Source: Lineus longissimus (taxonomy: Eukaryota > Nemertea > Pilidiophora > Heteronemertea > Lineidae). From it: a stretch of DNA of 64,000 nt. Under the pieces are notes generated by a model. The model ran no database searches. It saw only the letters and a list, made by a program, of their open reading frames with translations, and had not been told where the DNA came from. Shown piece by piece: positions 22,833-34,237 of the stretch (within the stretch, counting starts at the first letter, position 1; each line of letters begins with the position of its first letter). The stretch spans positions 3,873,501 through 3,937,500 of the forward strand of contig NC_088325.1 of the NCBI RefSeq assembly GCF_910592395.1, read 5' to 3'. The translations under genes and the position numbers were made by a program.

Positions 22833-23469
22833 ATATATTTCGTCCGGTACCGGTGCAACATCTTTGGGTGTCATCGGTGACACGGTTATCTGTGTTTGTC
22901 ATCCCCATTGAAATGTCTTGCGATCTCTATAGCTGTATGTTGTACGGAAACACTGGCATATGGGGAACAAACAAAGGTGTTGCACCGACACACCGCTCGA
23001 TCAAGCTATCCCCGTTATACCCGAATTTCATGTGTACGGACTACATGTATATAAATGGTAGTCCAAAGCGTTAAAACCGTTGACTACGCACGTCAACTTG
23101 GCGACGTTTTAACTGATAATGAGTAAAGACTATAAAATCCGGAACATATTAAATCGAAATAAACCTTCTCTAACAACTCAAGGAATAAATTATTTCTATA
23201 CACAAATTATTATTTTCCGTCTGATTCTGCAAGATCGCACAGTAATGGACGTATGGACTGATTCATGTCAAATGTTGTACATTTTGAGTTCGAGAGAACT
23301 TTCATATCCGGCCACGTTCCGTTGTAAAAGTAGAAATGTCCTGCGGGAAAAAGTGTCCGGTCCTGTTGAATTACAACGGAGTATGGTATTTGGTCTACAA
23401 AGAGGCCATGTAATGACTGTCAGAGATTTAGAGCACATACACTTCTCAAAAGCCTTAAAGGGTATTTAA
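22833..23469 (+). CDS. Two-exon gene piece, tentative FGF-like core
   Basis: Exon a 22833-23057 and exon b 23234-23469 join in phase 1 (donor AATG|GTAGTC, acceptor TTCTGCAAG). Exon b encodes TVMDVWTDSCQMLYILSS, then a YPATFRCKS step, then SMVFGLQRGHVM and HIHFSKALKG. This lines up with the FGF exon 2/3 order VVxIxGVxxxLYIAMN, LYPSxxFxxECKF, WFLGLNKxGxVM and AHFLPKxLE. It is the best FGF-like match in the window. Exon a (VQHLWVSSVTRLSVFVIPIE, SIKLSPLYPNF) could supply the N-terminal strands. A frame-compatible ATG lies at 22817, without a signal peptide; an upstream exon is expected. Confidence 0.45.
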
Positions 23470-23875
23470 AGGGTTGACCATCATACATGTAGGTACCGCA
23501 GTTTTGGCTACAACTTGATATCCTAAAGCAATTAGAACTTCTTCAAAATGAGGTGAATGCCAACTTGAAGGGTGGGAGTCTGTTCCCTTAAACACAATTT
23601 TGTACCCGGCTTGGAGATCTTTCAGGCAAATGCATAACCCGTTGACCATGCTGCTCTGTCAGAAAAACACTCAACGAAACGCGAACATTTCCATCCCATT
23701 ATCCAAGCTGTTACTAAGAATACGAAACATGTCGATTTACAGGTATCTCCCTGTTCTTCCTCTCACGCTATTGACCAAGTCGAGCGAAGCAGTCCTCGCG
23801 ACGATCACCAACATTCCCTTGCGCTATTGACCAAGTCAAAGCAAGATGTCAACGCGGCGATCGCCCAAATACAAC

Positions 23876-25257
23876 TCACTCCAGATCCGCCGTGCCCTGG
23901 TGCGGCTGCAGCCAGATCATCCAGCTAAGAGCATACCTCGGGGCGCACATGGCATCGTAATACGTTCCCTGGCTAGTGCAGAAAGGTCTGTATGAAGGAC
24001 ACTTACATTCGAAATAATTCTTGTAGGCGGACTTGCACATTTGGTCCCAGGAGCAGAAAGACTAAAAGAAAGATACGGACAATGATTATAGTTTGGACAA
24101 TAGCGCAATGCTTGTAGGCCTACCGCTGCCTCACGCGCACTGCGTGTTCGGCATTCTATTACAAATCAAATAAATAAAAACACCGCAATAACTTAGTCCA
24201 GGAGAAGGAGCTACACCCATTATTCGACTTTTTCATTTCGTGCACAGGAGAGGACTGGCTGGCACTAACTTCTGGATGCCTTCTTCTGCGCTCTCTTTCG
24301 AGCTATGAGTTTATGATGAGTCCCCATCATTCATCTTGAACCTCGATGTGCATGTACTGATATTGTTCAGCTTCCAGACATCGCGCAGAGGCCAGATGCA
24401 ACACTACTGGAAGTTCAGTATGCTATCTTTAATTTTCGAATAGTTTACGAATGATCTCAAAAACAAGCAAACAAATAGTTATGTTTGTTTTTGATTGCTC
24501 GGAAATGATATCAGATTTGGGACGAATCACAAGATGATTATAGTATGGGCCTTATCCAAATAGGAGACATTCCATTTGCATCTAATCTGTATGGACACGG
24601 AGCGGTTGTTTACGTTACTGTTTATTCAGAAAAACTGACTGCATTCAGTTTGGAGGACCATAATCTGTGTAACGAGCATTCATGATATAAACTTTTTATG
24701 AGACAATATATTCCGTTCAGATTCTCTAAACAGTGGCGTTTAACGCAAATGCAACGTCAGGAATGCCCCATCACATTGATATTCCGCCATTAAATTGAAA
24801 AATTGGTCATTTTGCAGCTCAATCCTCAATGCGATTAACATGTATTTCCAATTTGAGCGGGGTATCGCGTTAACTGCGTGGCGTGGACAGCGCATAAGTA
24901 GGTGCTATCTGGTTGATGAATTAAACATAGAACTTAGCACCAGCAGTTACTAGATGGAACTCGTTTGACTCATCAGCGTGTGAGAGTGGTTCTGTGGCCA
25001 GTTTCAAGTCAAGGCTGGCCGGGACTCTGATCTTTAAAGAGTAGTTTTTGTGAACGTTTTCTGCGTGCAGGATACTTGGAATGGGTGCTAAACAATACAC
25101 CTTTTTAACAAAATACTCGTTTGCGAGGCGCTTCACTTACCGGGAATCCATACATATATTTGTCTATTTTGTCATCTATCTTGTGGTAGGAGGTTTCAGC
25201 CAAGATGGCGCCCATCGTTACCATGGCAACCAACAATCCTACAAATTTCCATATCAT
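23876..25257 (-). CDS. Small secreted cysteine-rich peptide, Kazal-like (100 aa, two exons)
   Basis: Exon 1 (25141-25257) encodes a signal peptide (IWKFVGLLVAMVTMGAILAE) plus a short pro-segment and ends at the strong donor CCG|GTAAGTG. Exon 2 (23876-24061) has acceptor CTTTCTTTTAG and is also in phase 0, for exactly 100 codons. The mature part has six cysteines: CSWDQMC, FECKC, FCTSQGTYYDAMC. The last piece, C-x6-C-x6-Y-x3-C, is close to the Kazal signature (C-x7-C-x6-Y-x3-C), and GTYYDAMC mimics the Kazal GxTYxNxC core. The final two Kazal cysteines are missing, so this is either a divergent or truncated protease inhibitor or a different cysteine-knot-like peptide. An acceptor-like sequence just before the ATG suggests a non-coding first exon. 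The reading frame also runs through a GT at 24004, so an alternative donor and a further 3' exon are possible. Confidence 0.6.
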
Positions 25258-26177
25258 TGCGATTTGTTCTCTTCCCTTTGTCTACAAAATAAGACAGGAT
25301 ATACTGATTAGAAAAAAGGCAAAACCATAATTTACCGCGGGCAGCGGCTGTCATTGATGAAATCGTACTTTGTGGCTGACAACCAGATTTAGCAGCGATA
25401 TGCTAATTGACGTCTGAAGCTTTGATTTTTTTTTTAATTTGCTGAATTAATGACAGTTCAAAGGATCTTTCTGTCATTAGATGAAAAAATCAGATGCCTT
25501 AGTTTGCATTTGGTTGAAAAAAATGATTTTGAATACTGCAACTCCGATCCAGTCGCACCATATATTTTTCCTTGACAATATTTTCATTCCAAAGAAATAC
25601 GTTTTTTTAAAGTTCTGGAAAACATTAGTTTCAAGGTTTTTCGGCCAACATAGATATACCAATTCCCCGCCAACAAAAAAAACGTTTTCGCTACAAAGAA
25701 AGGAAATCCTAAAGGTTTTACAAATGCCGATGAAAACCTCATTGGCGCATCTAATGTTGCAATCATATGTAAAACACAGAACACGCTCTTTGTTTTTGGT
25801 GTCTATACCTGGGCAAGAAAGACCCCACTCAAGTTGACAATATGTGCGGATACTAGTAACTCACACAACGTAGTGAGTGTAATGGTTACGTATGTGTATA
25901 AAGTGTAAACAAAATTCATATATCCATCATGTCCATCGAATCTGAAAAAATGTGTGCAGACCCATGACAATTCTGGTTCCGGTACAGTTTGTCGCATTCC
26001 ATACGGGCCGCGCTTGCCGATCCTGCTTTCACGACGCACCGCAACCACAGTTACCATGATTCCCATTGTTTCCATCCTCGTGACGCAATTATTTCATGAC
26101 GTCATGAGCCATTGACCATTCACGCAAGTAGATTTATTCACACCGGCGCAACTGTCCGGAAGTGCGGATGTGGGACA

Positions 26178-26735
26178 TCATGTATCTAAAAATCGTCTGC
26201 TAGAACATACAGGACAACAACGTCGGCGGAGACAGTTGTGACATTTCATTGCAGACGAAGTAAACGTCCTTTTCTTCTCGATTTACGTACTTTACTTCAA
26301 AAAGTCAGTTTTAACACTACTGCACAAATATAGAGTGGTCTTAAAGTTCCATTTGGATAGAGATTTGACGGACTGATTTGGAAATTCATTCCAACCATGC
26401 AACTGTTTCAGAAATGAGAAAAAGCTCCAGGGTGTCATGACATGCATGATGTGTCTTGCCTCTGCATTTTCGTACTCGAGGGTTTTCAACTTTCATATCA
26501 TTGAAGAAATAATTCATTCCAATCTACAAGTATATCAATCACATCATTTATTTAAAAATCGTCTGCTAGGACATACAGGACAACGTCGGTGGAGACAGTT
26601 GTGACATTTCAATTTTCATTGCATAGAGATTTGACGGACTGATTTGGAAATTCATTCCAACCATGCAACTGTTTCAGAAATGAGAAAAAGCTCCTGGGTG
26701 TCATGACATGCATTCAATTATTATTTCACCACAAA
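26178..26735. repeat. Direct duplication of about 280 bp
   Basis: Segments 26178-26260 and 26355-26456 recur at 26543-26735. They share AAAAATCGTCTGCTAG, the ACATACAGGACAACG stretch, GAGATTTGACGGACTGATTT and AAAAAGCTCC. The second copy lacks about 90 bases between the two blocks. No coding content was recognised. Confidence 0.8.
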
Positions 26736-26841
26736 GAGCTGCTTCTTTCAGCAGATATGAGACAGCTACCGGGCCGGGGACTATTTCTTTATGGGGCCTT
26801 ATTGTTCAGTGTCTCCAAGGAATTCTATTTTTAGAGTCCAA

Positions 26842-27000
26842 TGGGGGGGGGGGGGGGGGGTTGGGGGGGGGGCCTTCCCCTAAATGTACTGACTAAAACC
26901 TGTCACTTTCAGAGAACGGGGAGGGGGTTTGGGGGACTCATCCCCCAATGTACTGGCTATATATGTCAGAAGGACGGGGGTTTGGGGGGCTCCCCCATGT
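26842..27000. repeat. G-rich dispersed repeat (inverted relative to 48600-48700)
   Basis: G18-TT-G10 at 26843-26872 is followed by two rough copies of a unit containing CCCAATGTACTGGC, TGTCAGAAGGACGGGGG and TTTGGGG. A reverse-complement relative with the same order lies at about 48600-48680. It has strong G-quadruplex potential on this strand. Confidence 0.7.
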
Positions 27001-27669
27001 CAAACAGTTGTGTGAGTTCACTAGAGATTGCTCTTTACATATTACATGGAGCTTGGAGCAAGAACACATTTTACACTCTATAATGCACGGCTTCCCAAGA
27101 TACTGATGGATCGGAGTGGCTACCGGAGAATGTTCATGGATGCTTAACCACGAAAGGGAGGTTGCCAGACTTGCTGGATTGATGTTGCATCCCTCGATGC
27201 AGGGGGTGTACTCGTCGCAAGAGAGAGATGTGCTGACGTAACAGCTCATCGACGGGCGTAGCCTTGAGGGATGTGGTGTGTCAAAACCTGTCTTCGGCCC
27301 GTTTCGGTCCCCACGGAATCGGTCAAAAACAACAACGTTCTCGCGAAAAAACTGCCATGAAAGTCGAAAATATCTTCAGTTTCGTGATTTAAGTCGAAAT
27401 AAATCGAATACAGCAGTGATGTCACTCAAGAAGCAGGAGTGAGTGACTTTATTATGTAAATTCACAATCAACCGTAAGGATGAATTTCTAGTACCCGGTT
27501 CATCTATTGGGCTGTCAATGCCTGAGAGTTTTCTTCGGGGTCGGTCGGCCTATATATATTTTGAATGCCTAGACTAAAACCAGGTAAATTGTAGTTGTCA
27601 CCAAGGTTCATCTTGGTGTTTTCTCTATTCTGGAATGTCATGAGCATAAGAAAGATGGTGGTCACCTCT

Positions 27670-27796
27670 CTTCTGTCCGTGTCTCGGATGATATTGCTGC
27701 CAGTGATTGATGGGAATGAATTAATCAGCCTGCAATTTGGACCAACACCGGTCCGTGTCTCGGGGGATGCTGCTGCCAGTAATTGATAGGAACATC
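27670..27796. repeat. Two direct copies of a ~45-bp segment
   Basis: GTCCGTGTCTCGG...TGCTGCCAGTGATTGAT at 27677-27715 and again at 27751-27790, about 75 bp apart, with several substitutions. The minus-strand open frame across it (27504-27866) has no splice support and no recognised domain. Confidence 0.6.
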
Positions 27797-28529
27797 TCTG
27801 TCTGAAGCTCACATTTTGACCCCCTGAAGCACTAACATAGAGCAATTTTGATGTGTTTGAATCCACTCTCTCTTACAATTAATTAGAAAATTAGTAAACT
27901 ATTTCATAGTGATTTCTTACTACGCTGAGAGTTTCTGTACTGACTGTGAAATTCGTTGGGTAAACGAAAGAATTATTCTAAACTTTTTTCCACTTGGTTT
28001 TAGCTAGAACAACTAACTATGGTTGATTCACAACTATTTTTACAAGTTTCACAGTTGGTACAATAGGAACTACCAGATTTGTGAACCCACCAGTTCAGAT
28101 TGTTTGAATTGTCCATTGATCCACGTCTGATTTCTGGGACCACGGCAGAGGGTGTAAATTAAAATGTCTGTTGCTAATCAGAGCAGAGCGCACCCACCCA
28201 AGTAACAATCGGAAAACAACCGGATCAGGAGTCGGTGTTGGTCCAAATTACTGGCTAATTGAATTGGAGTGTCTCTATTTTTAAGTGCGATCACGTGCAT
28301 GTCAATCATTTGAATTCTAAATAGAGATGTAGATAGAATCAATCACTTGAAAAACCGAAGCATCCAGAAGTGATCGAACTTTGGGCTGAAATGATACCAT
28401 AAAGGAACATACATAAAGGTACAGCTAAAGATTATGAAATTTTCTAACCACTATGAAACTTCGCCTTTTTAGTCTCCGAAGCACCTTCATTTATTTATCT
28501 ATCCAATGATGTTTATTTTGTTTCAATAG

Positions 28530-28763
28530 ATCGTTGACAGATACCGCGCGATAGAGCCTTCTTGGAGGAAAAATCGCCAGTCTGAACTCGGGATATCAAT
28601 AACCTACAGTTTATCAGTCTGTCCTGATTGTGTTCTGATCGGAGTAAGGAAAATCTATGTGATAGCATTGAATAACATTGCTATTTTCGAATCCTACGAG
28701 GAGGTTTATGATGATACTTTGCCGTTTCCGTATGATACCCCAGAGGATACCACTCAAAGATAG
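28530..28763 (+). CDS. Terminal exon (77 aa), tentative FGF-like/beta-trefoil
   Basis: The acceptor TTTTGTTTCAATAG opens a phase-0 exon of 77 codons plus TAG. CVLIGVRKIYVIALNN followed by IAIFES matches the FGF central signature (GVVxIxGVxxxxYIAMNxxGxLYxS) in both residue type and spacing. The tail is acidic (EEVYDD, DTPEDT), unlike the basic ends of other members. Upstream exons were not found, and whether it belongs to the cluster starting at 2381 or stands alone is unknown. Coding nature is supported by the clean acceptor and the absence of stops; the family call is inference. Confidence 0.45.
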   Translation: MVDRYRAIEPSWRKNRQSELGISITYSLSVCPDCVLIGVRKIYVIALNNIAIFESYEEVYDDTLPFPYDTPEDTTQR

Positions 28764-31700
28764 TTACGATGCGGCGTAGTATTTGGCAAACAATGGTAGC
28801 AAGACAGAGCGAACACTGAGTCATCTTTCTGTTCACTCTTGACAACAATGGGCTACACTGATGACCTCCGTTTTCATGGCCGCATCATTAGCTGTTGCGG
28901 CGCTACAGACGACCTACTTCCATCTAACATTCTCTTAGCCAGAAAGGTTAAAATAAGTTGTTTTAACTATCGAAATAGAACTTTACCATTATTCATCACT
29001 ACCTTTTTTTAGCGAGAACAACTTATCAAATAATAGTTTCACTATTTCTTTTTGCAAATTCACAGAAACAGGAACGGCGAAATCAGTTAAGTTATAGGAG
29101 TGCATGCTCCAAGGTTAAGTCCTTAATCTCGAAGGCGCAGTGTGTTGATCAGCCATTTGTCACAGACATCGGTGGATGCGGGTCACGTTTACGATGTGCT
29201 CATTATGTCTTATCATTCCTGGACCCAGTTTGGGAATGAAGATGAATATTTCACGAGCAGCAACCGAGTGTTGAGCTTGATATCCAGGGTGGAGGACGCC
29301 ACTCGTTCATTGATGGATTCTCCAAGGCAGACATCAGATACAAGCATATCTCTGCCAGTATTGTCGTCCATTGCGCGTGTATTGCATATATGATATACGC
29401 AAATGCATGCAGCAAGAATAGTCGAACAAAGGCAAAATGCAATAAACGTCACGATTTCCTAAATATTTTCGAGTGTGCTCTTTCTGTTTAATATTACTAA
29501 GGCGAATATCTATCAGCCAATTAAAACTGTTCATGGGGCAAAACTCGCCTCGCTTCAAATCATCGTCTGCTTTACGAGCCAAATCACCTTGTCATTTTTC
29601 ACACTATACAGAATAGTGTGCATAAAAACACCAAAGAGCACTCCGTTATGGGAAGAAAATGTTCGGGTAAAGACTTGAAGTACACGTTGACGACCTTTTC
29701 CACATTTTTTGAAACACAAAAAGACACAAGTCTGGTAGTTACGTTGGTGAGTGATTTCAGCACATTCATGATTAGATTCAATTGCGGCCCTTTCAAGCAC
29801 TGACAGTATACAAGGTATAGGACCACTTCACCACGCCGCTATCACTGCGCCAGAGTTGATGATCACCAGTAAACAGGTCAACTGTTATAATCATTACCAG
29901 TAGAATAACAGACACAGACATACTAATATATGGGCCATTCTCGTAGTTAATACGCGTGACTCATCCAAAAAACATAAAGGCTCTCACATAGTGAGGTCGT
30001 TTCGTTGGGGCTTTTCCCATGGGCTTGATGCGTCGATAGAATTGCAGTTCAAACAGGGCGGCGTGCCTAATAGGCAAAAGAGCGTAATGAACATTGCATA
30101 ATGTGCATGTGTAATACTGAATTAAATCAGTCATCAGGTCCACAGATTCACTGTTCCAATCCTTGTGACATTGTTGATGGAGGAAAAGGAAGAAATCAAA
30201 TATGAGGAAATGTTTATATTAAACTCATCTGACCAGGTCTACAACATGCATGTTCACAGTTCGGGATCCCAAGGCTAACTGAATTTGGAGGGAAACTCAG
30301 TAGACCTGGTGAGAGTAAGACTTTTATAATTGTCAAACTTATTTTTTGAATTATTATTATATTTTTGGTAAAGGGCATCTTCACGCGCCAAAATCAATCG
30401 AAAATAAAATTGATATCCCCATAGTCACAAGCCTGCATTCTTTCACAAAGCATGTGTAACAGGTTTAATTTGAACAGTTTGAAGAGTTTATTCCCCCTTT
30501 AAGTCTGCTATGACCAATGGTTTAGCTCAGGTTATTTTGGGCCTTCACGGTCCCTGAGCCTTATGTCATTTCATTGCATGTGCTTTATCAGCTATTATTG
30601 TTTGTATAGTTTTCCTGAGGGATGGCGATGAAACTATATCCCCCCTATTTACGCAACCTGCTTTAGTGGTAGCCAATTAATTGAATCATGATTAATGTCA
30701 TTAGAATAAACCTCACTACTTCTTGTTTCCATTGTAAAATCTTTTTATCTAGAAAAAAAGATCATAAAAGATCAATTCGATTTTAAAACTAGCATCACTT
30801 TTGATTGACACCCTGTATCTTTGCACGCTATCAGTAGACAATAGCTAAGACCACAAGGGTGATGTCCCGGTTGTTATCTGAAATATTCATGACAATGTGC
30901 TCGGATGGAAATAAACATGGACGGCAAATTGGTTCGGAGTTTGAGTTCAATTAATCAGAAAGTCACCCAGGGTTGGACTCACAGTCGATTTGGTGAACTG
31001 TGGTTGAAATTTACGTCGGATCGTAAAGCTTTCTTTCAAGAGACGACACCCTTCTTGCATAATGCTTAATCATACCTCTTTTGAGGGAATTACTGGGGAA
31101 GCATCTATTTTAGGTGTGGGTATCATATTTCGACTTGTACTGAAAGAAACCTCCTTGGAGTATAGTTTAGTGGAAACATTAATTCAATAAGGGGCGCGCG
31201 CTGTATCATCACATGACCAGTTTTGCTGACACCATTTGATGATACTTCCGCCTACCGCCCACGCGAAAAGCACGGATTTTGACGGACATTATCTCGACGT
31301 CACTCCATGACTTCCACCTGACAATATGATCATAGGACATCGACTTTCCTTGTTTTTTTTCTGTGTAGCGAATACCAGCTAGCTGGCATAGCAGGGAATT
31401 GCTCAATCGGGCCTTTTTGTTGGTCTCGCTCGGCTTACGACAAGCATATCAAGCATGATCAACGACTCAAAACCTGCCCCTATGTAAAGAAAACTTCCTA
31501 GGAATTTGCATACCGTACGCCATGACCCAATATAATCGTCAACACGCCGTGCGATAATGAGAAAGATTTCTAAAGCCGAGATGCCTTTATTTCAAAAATC
31601 AATTCATCTATTTGCTAATTTTATCAAGAAAATGTATTTGGAACATCATATTTTACAGACAGTGTGAAAACATTTTGGATACTTTATTTTCGGTCAATCT

Positions 31701-33170
31701 CGTTTTAGAGATCGGTAAAGAATTTGCGGGAAATAGCTTCACGTCACGTGATGAGACATTTCAATCAATCGATTTCTCTGGCAAATACAGTGCTCATCAG
31801 CCAGCAACATGTCAGCGCTAGCGTCCTATGAACATCCGAGAAGCTGTACCGAACACTTCCGAGCATAAATAGCACTCGCGAAGGTTGCCGAATGTTTTTG
31901 GTCTCATGATTAAGGAATGTTGCCAAGTCACAAGATGTCCATGATGATTTGTTTTGATCAAATTAATCTACAATAGTTCACACAAGGTCGGCCAATCAAG
32001 TCGAATGGCCATGAAAATCAATATCTATCACGAATGGTATTAGGTGACACAAACACGATTATCCACTTTTGATTTTCAATAGCTCCCAAAAGAAAACCAT
32101 ATTTTAGCCACAGGCCAGGTTGTTGAACTTTTCCTTCCCAATTTTTCATCCAATCTCTCATTACCTGTAATTGAAGAGTTCAGATGCAAAGCTACCAAAT
32201 CGACTTCAGGTCTTATAAAGGAAAGATGCAATTAGAAGTGGCCGGAGAGAGTTTGTTCGATGGCAAACGACACTCAATTAAACCTACTCGGTAACAACGC
32301 TAATAATATCGAACAATCTGAAAGCAAAAAGTATTGACTTCAGCTACATGTGGCCTAAATCTAGTGATCTTATGATGAATATCTAAAATACTTTTGGATT
32401 CAAAATCATAAGTATATAATTATCTTTATGTCACCGGGTAGTACTTGGTTGAAATTGATAGTTTGGTTTTGAATTTCCCGATGCAGTTCAGTTCCAAAAG
32501 AAAACTAAATCGAATGTTTCACTGCTCCAAGACAGATATCATTTGTTTGACAAAAAACCCTCCAAATAACCGTTATTGAAGGCTGGTGGCTAATACACAG
32601 CAGTCAAACTTTCGAAAAACGATTAGCGCGAAATTAGCATGACATGAATGATTCGTTTACTCCTAAAAGAAGAACCATTCGCCCCCCCCCCCCCCCACCC
32701 CTCCCACCCAGACACGCACACTTCAAGCAGAAACCATAATAAAAGAAAAGTAGTTTAGAATTACGTATCTTTTCCAAAAAAAAGTATATTTATTACAATA
32801 TCTCAACAGAAGAGTACAAAAATTCATGAATTCTTCCATTTGGAAGCAGCAGTTTATCTGGCAAACATGCCAAACAACTTGCAAAACATTTCCAGAATTG
32901 TTGTATGCAATGAATCCCAATGAACATCAAATGAAAATGACAATGTAAGTGCACTAACCTTAATAATATCAGATCCAATTATTCCGAAGCCCTCAATTGA
33001 AAAATTCCAATCGAAAAGAAAAGACGCACAGTGTCACTCGCCAAGCAGCACGAAGAATTCTCTCTGCCCTCATCGGTTGCCATTACAACAAGTGATCACA
33101 GGCGCGTGAAGATACCAGAAGGAACAATCAGTTTTCGATCATCTCAGCTCAACCTGTAAGAGAAAACAAA
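28764..33170. other. Long gene-poor stretch
   Basis: No exon with a convincing acceptor/donor pair, RNA gene or ordered repeat was recognised in about 4.4 kb. Open frames are short and AT-driven. A run of 15 C lies at 32682-32696. Confidence 0.35.
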
Positions 33171-33175
33171 CTTAA

Positions 33176-33476
33176 CCTCCTCGAAACGGGCTTCGGAACA
33201 TCGAGAAAACACACTTATAACCTCCTCGAAACGGGCTTCGGAACATCGAGAAAACACACTTAAAACCTCCTCGAAAATAGCTTCGGAACATCGAGAAAAC
33301 ACACTTAAAACCTCCTCGAAAAGGGCTTCGGAACATCGAGAAAACATACTTAAAACCTCCTCGAAAAGAGCTTCGGAACATCGAGAAAACATACTTAAAA
33401 CCCCCTCGAAAAGAGCTTCGGAACATCGAAAAAACACACTTAAAACCTCCTGGAAAAATGGCTTCGGAACATCGAT
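33176..33476. repeat. 45-bp minisatellite, 7 copies
   Basis: Units start at 33176, 33221, 33266, 33311, 33356, 33401 and 33446, with no indels until the last unit. The core is CTCGAAAAGGGCTTCGGAAC followed by ATCGAGAAAACACACTTAAAA-type sequence. Because 45 is a multiple of 3, two minus-strand frames stay open and would encode 15-residue repeats (CSEALFEEVLSVFSR type and MFRSSFRGGFKCVFS type). There is no splice or start context that makes either a convincing gene. Confidence 0.95.
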
Positions 33477-34237
33477 AATGTGGAGAACGAACATGGGCAA
33501 TGAAGAGAGATGACATGCTTCATCAATTGGCCTGGTATAACCACAGGGGAAACAGGGAAAGGGAAATAATGGCCAGTTTCCCTTAACATGTAAAGTATGC
33601 ATCTGTAACGTACCTATAGTTTAACCGTTCACAATAATCATCGTAAAAGAGTTTATCATGTTTGACGATTTTAACATCGTTTTCATAATTTTGTTTTTGC
33701 AAATCTTTACGTAATTTAGTTGAGAACCCTAAAATACATTATGTGGTTATACGAACAAGCGTGAGGATGTGAAGAAGAAATTAAATATTTGTTTTCAAAA
33801 TTTCGAAAATTAGTCATTCAAGACAAAAAACCCAATTGCCATACGTTTTGGAGAAGTATTTCTCCATGGCGGTTTGTTTATCATTGGCAACACGTGACCA
33901 ACTGACTCCGTTTTGAAATATATATGCATCGCCTAATGTTATGTCAAAGGGATCAGATTGAAAAAAATATTGATAGTGGTCTGAATACGCAATCGAACCA
34001 GGGACATTATCTGATTTTATTTGAGTGGACTTTGACATATCTTATAAGGACACTGTGATAATAAATTATCGAGAAGACATAATTAACCTTCGATCTGCTT
34101 TTGTTTTCTTGCTTCGATTGATAGTATCGGTTATCAGCTGAGGGTATAGACGGCTATTGATAGATTGACTGACGCATGAAAGGTCGAACTCGAAGATGTC
34201 CAGTTTTGAAACCAACATCATGAGTGTTGACCTTACT

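Noticed and set aside
24921-25136. 71-codon minus-strand open frame ending in FHLVTAGAKFYV
   Set aside because: It lies in the intron of the Kazal-like gene on the same strand. The only acceptor-like site inside it (CACGCAG) gives a phase that does not fit exon 1. A separate small gene cannot be excluded.
26938-27249. Minus-strand Cys-containing frame (CDEYTPCIEGC) resembling a small secreted peptide
   Set aside because: No signal peptide or clear acceptor; it runs into the G-rich repeat. Not enough to call a gene.
27504-27866. 120-codon minus-strand frame
   Set aside because: It covers a local direct duplication and has no splice signals or recognisable domain.
33176-33476. Regularly spaced repeats considered as a CRISPR array
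   Set aside because: Units are contiguous without unique spacers, and the context is an animal genome. It is a minisatellite.
33814-34038. 74-codon minus-strand frame starting MSKSTQIKSDN
   Set aside because: Adjacent to duplicated repeat sequence; the related copy near 34766 is not open. Probably repeat-derived.
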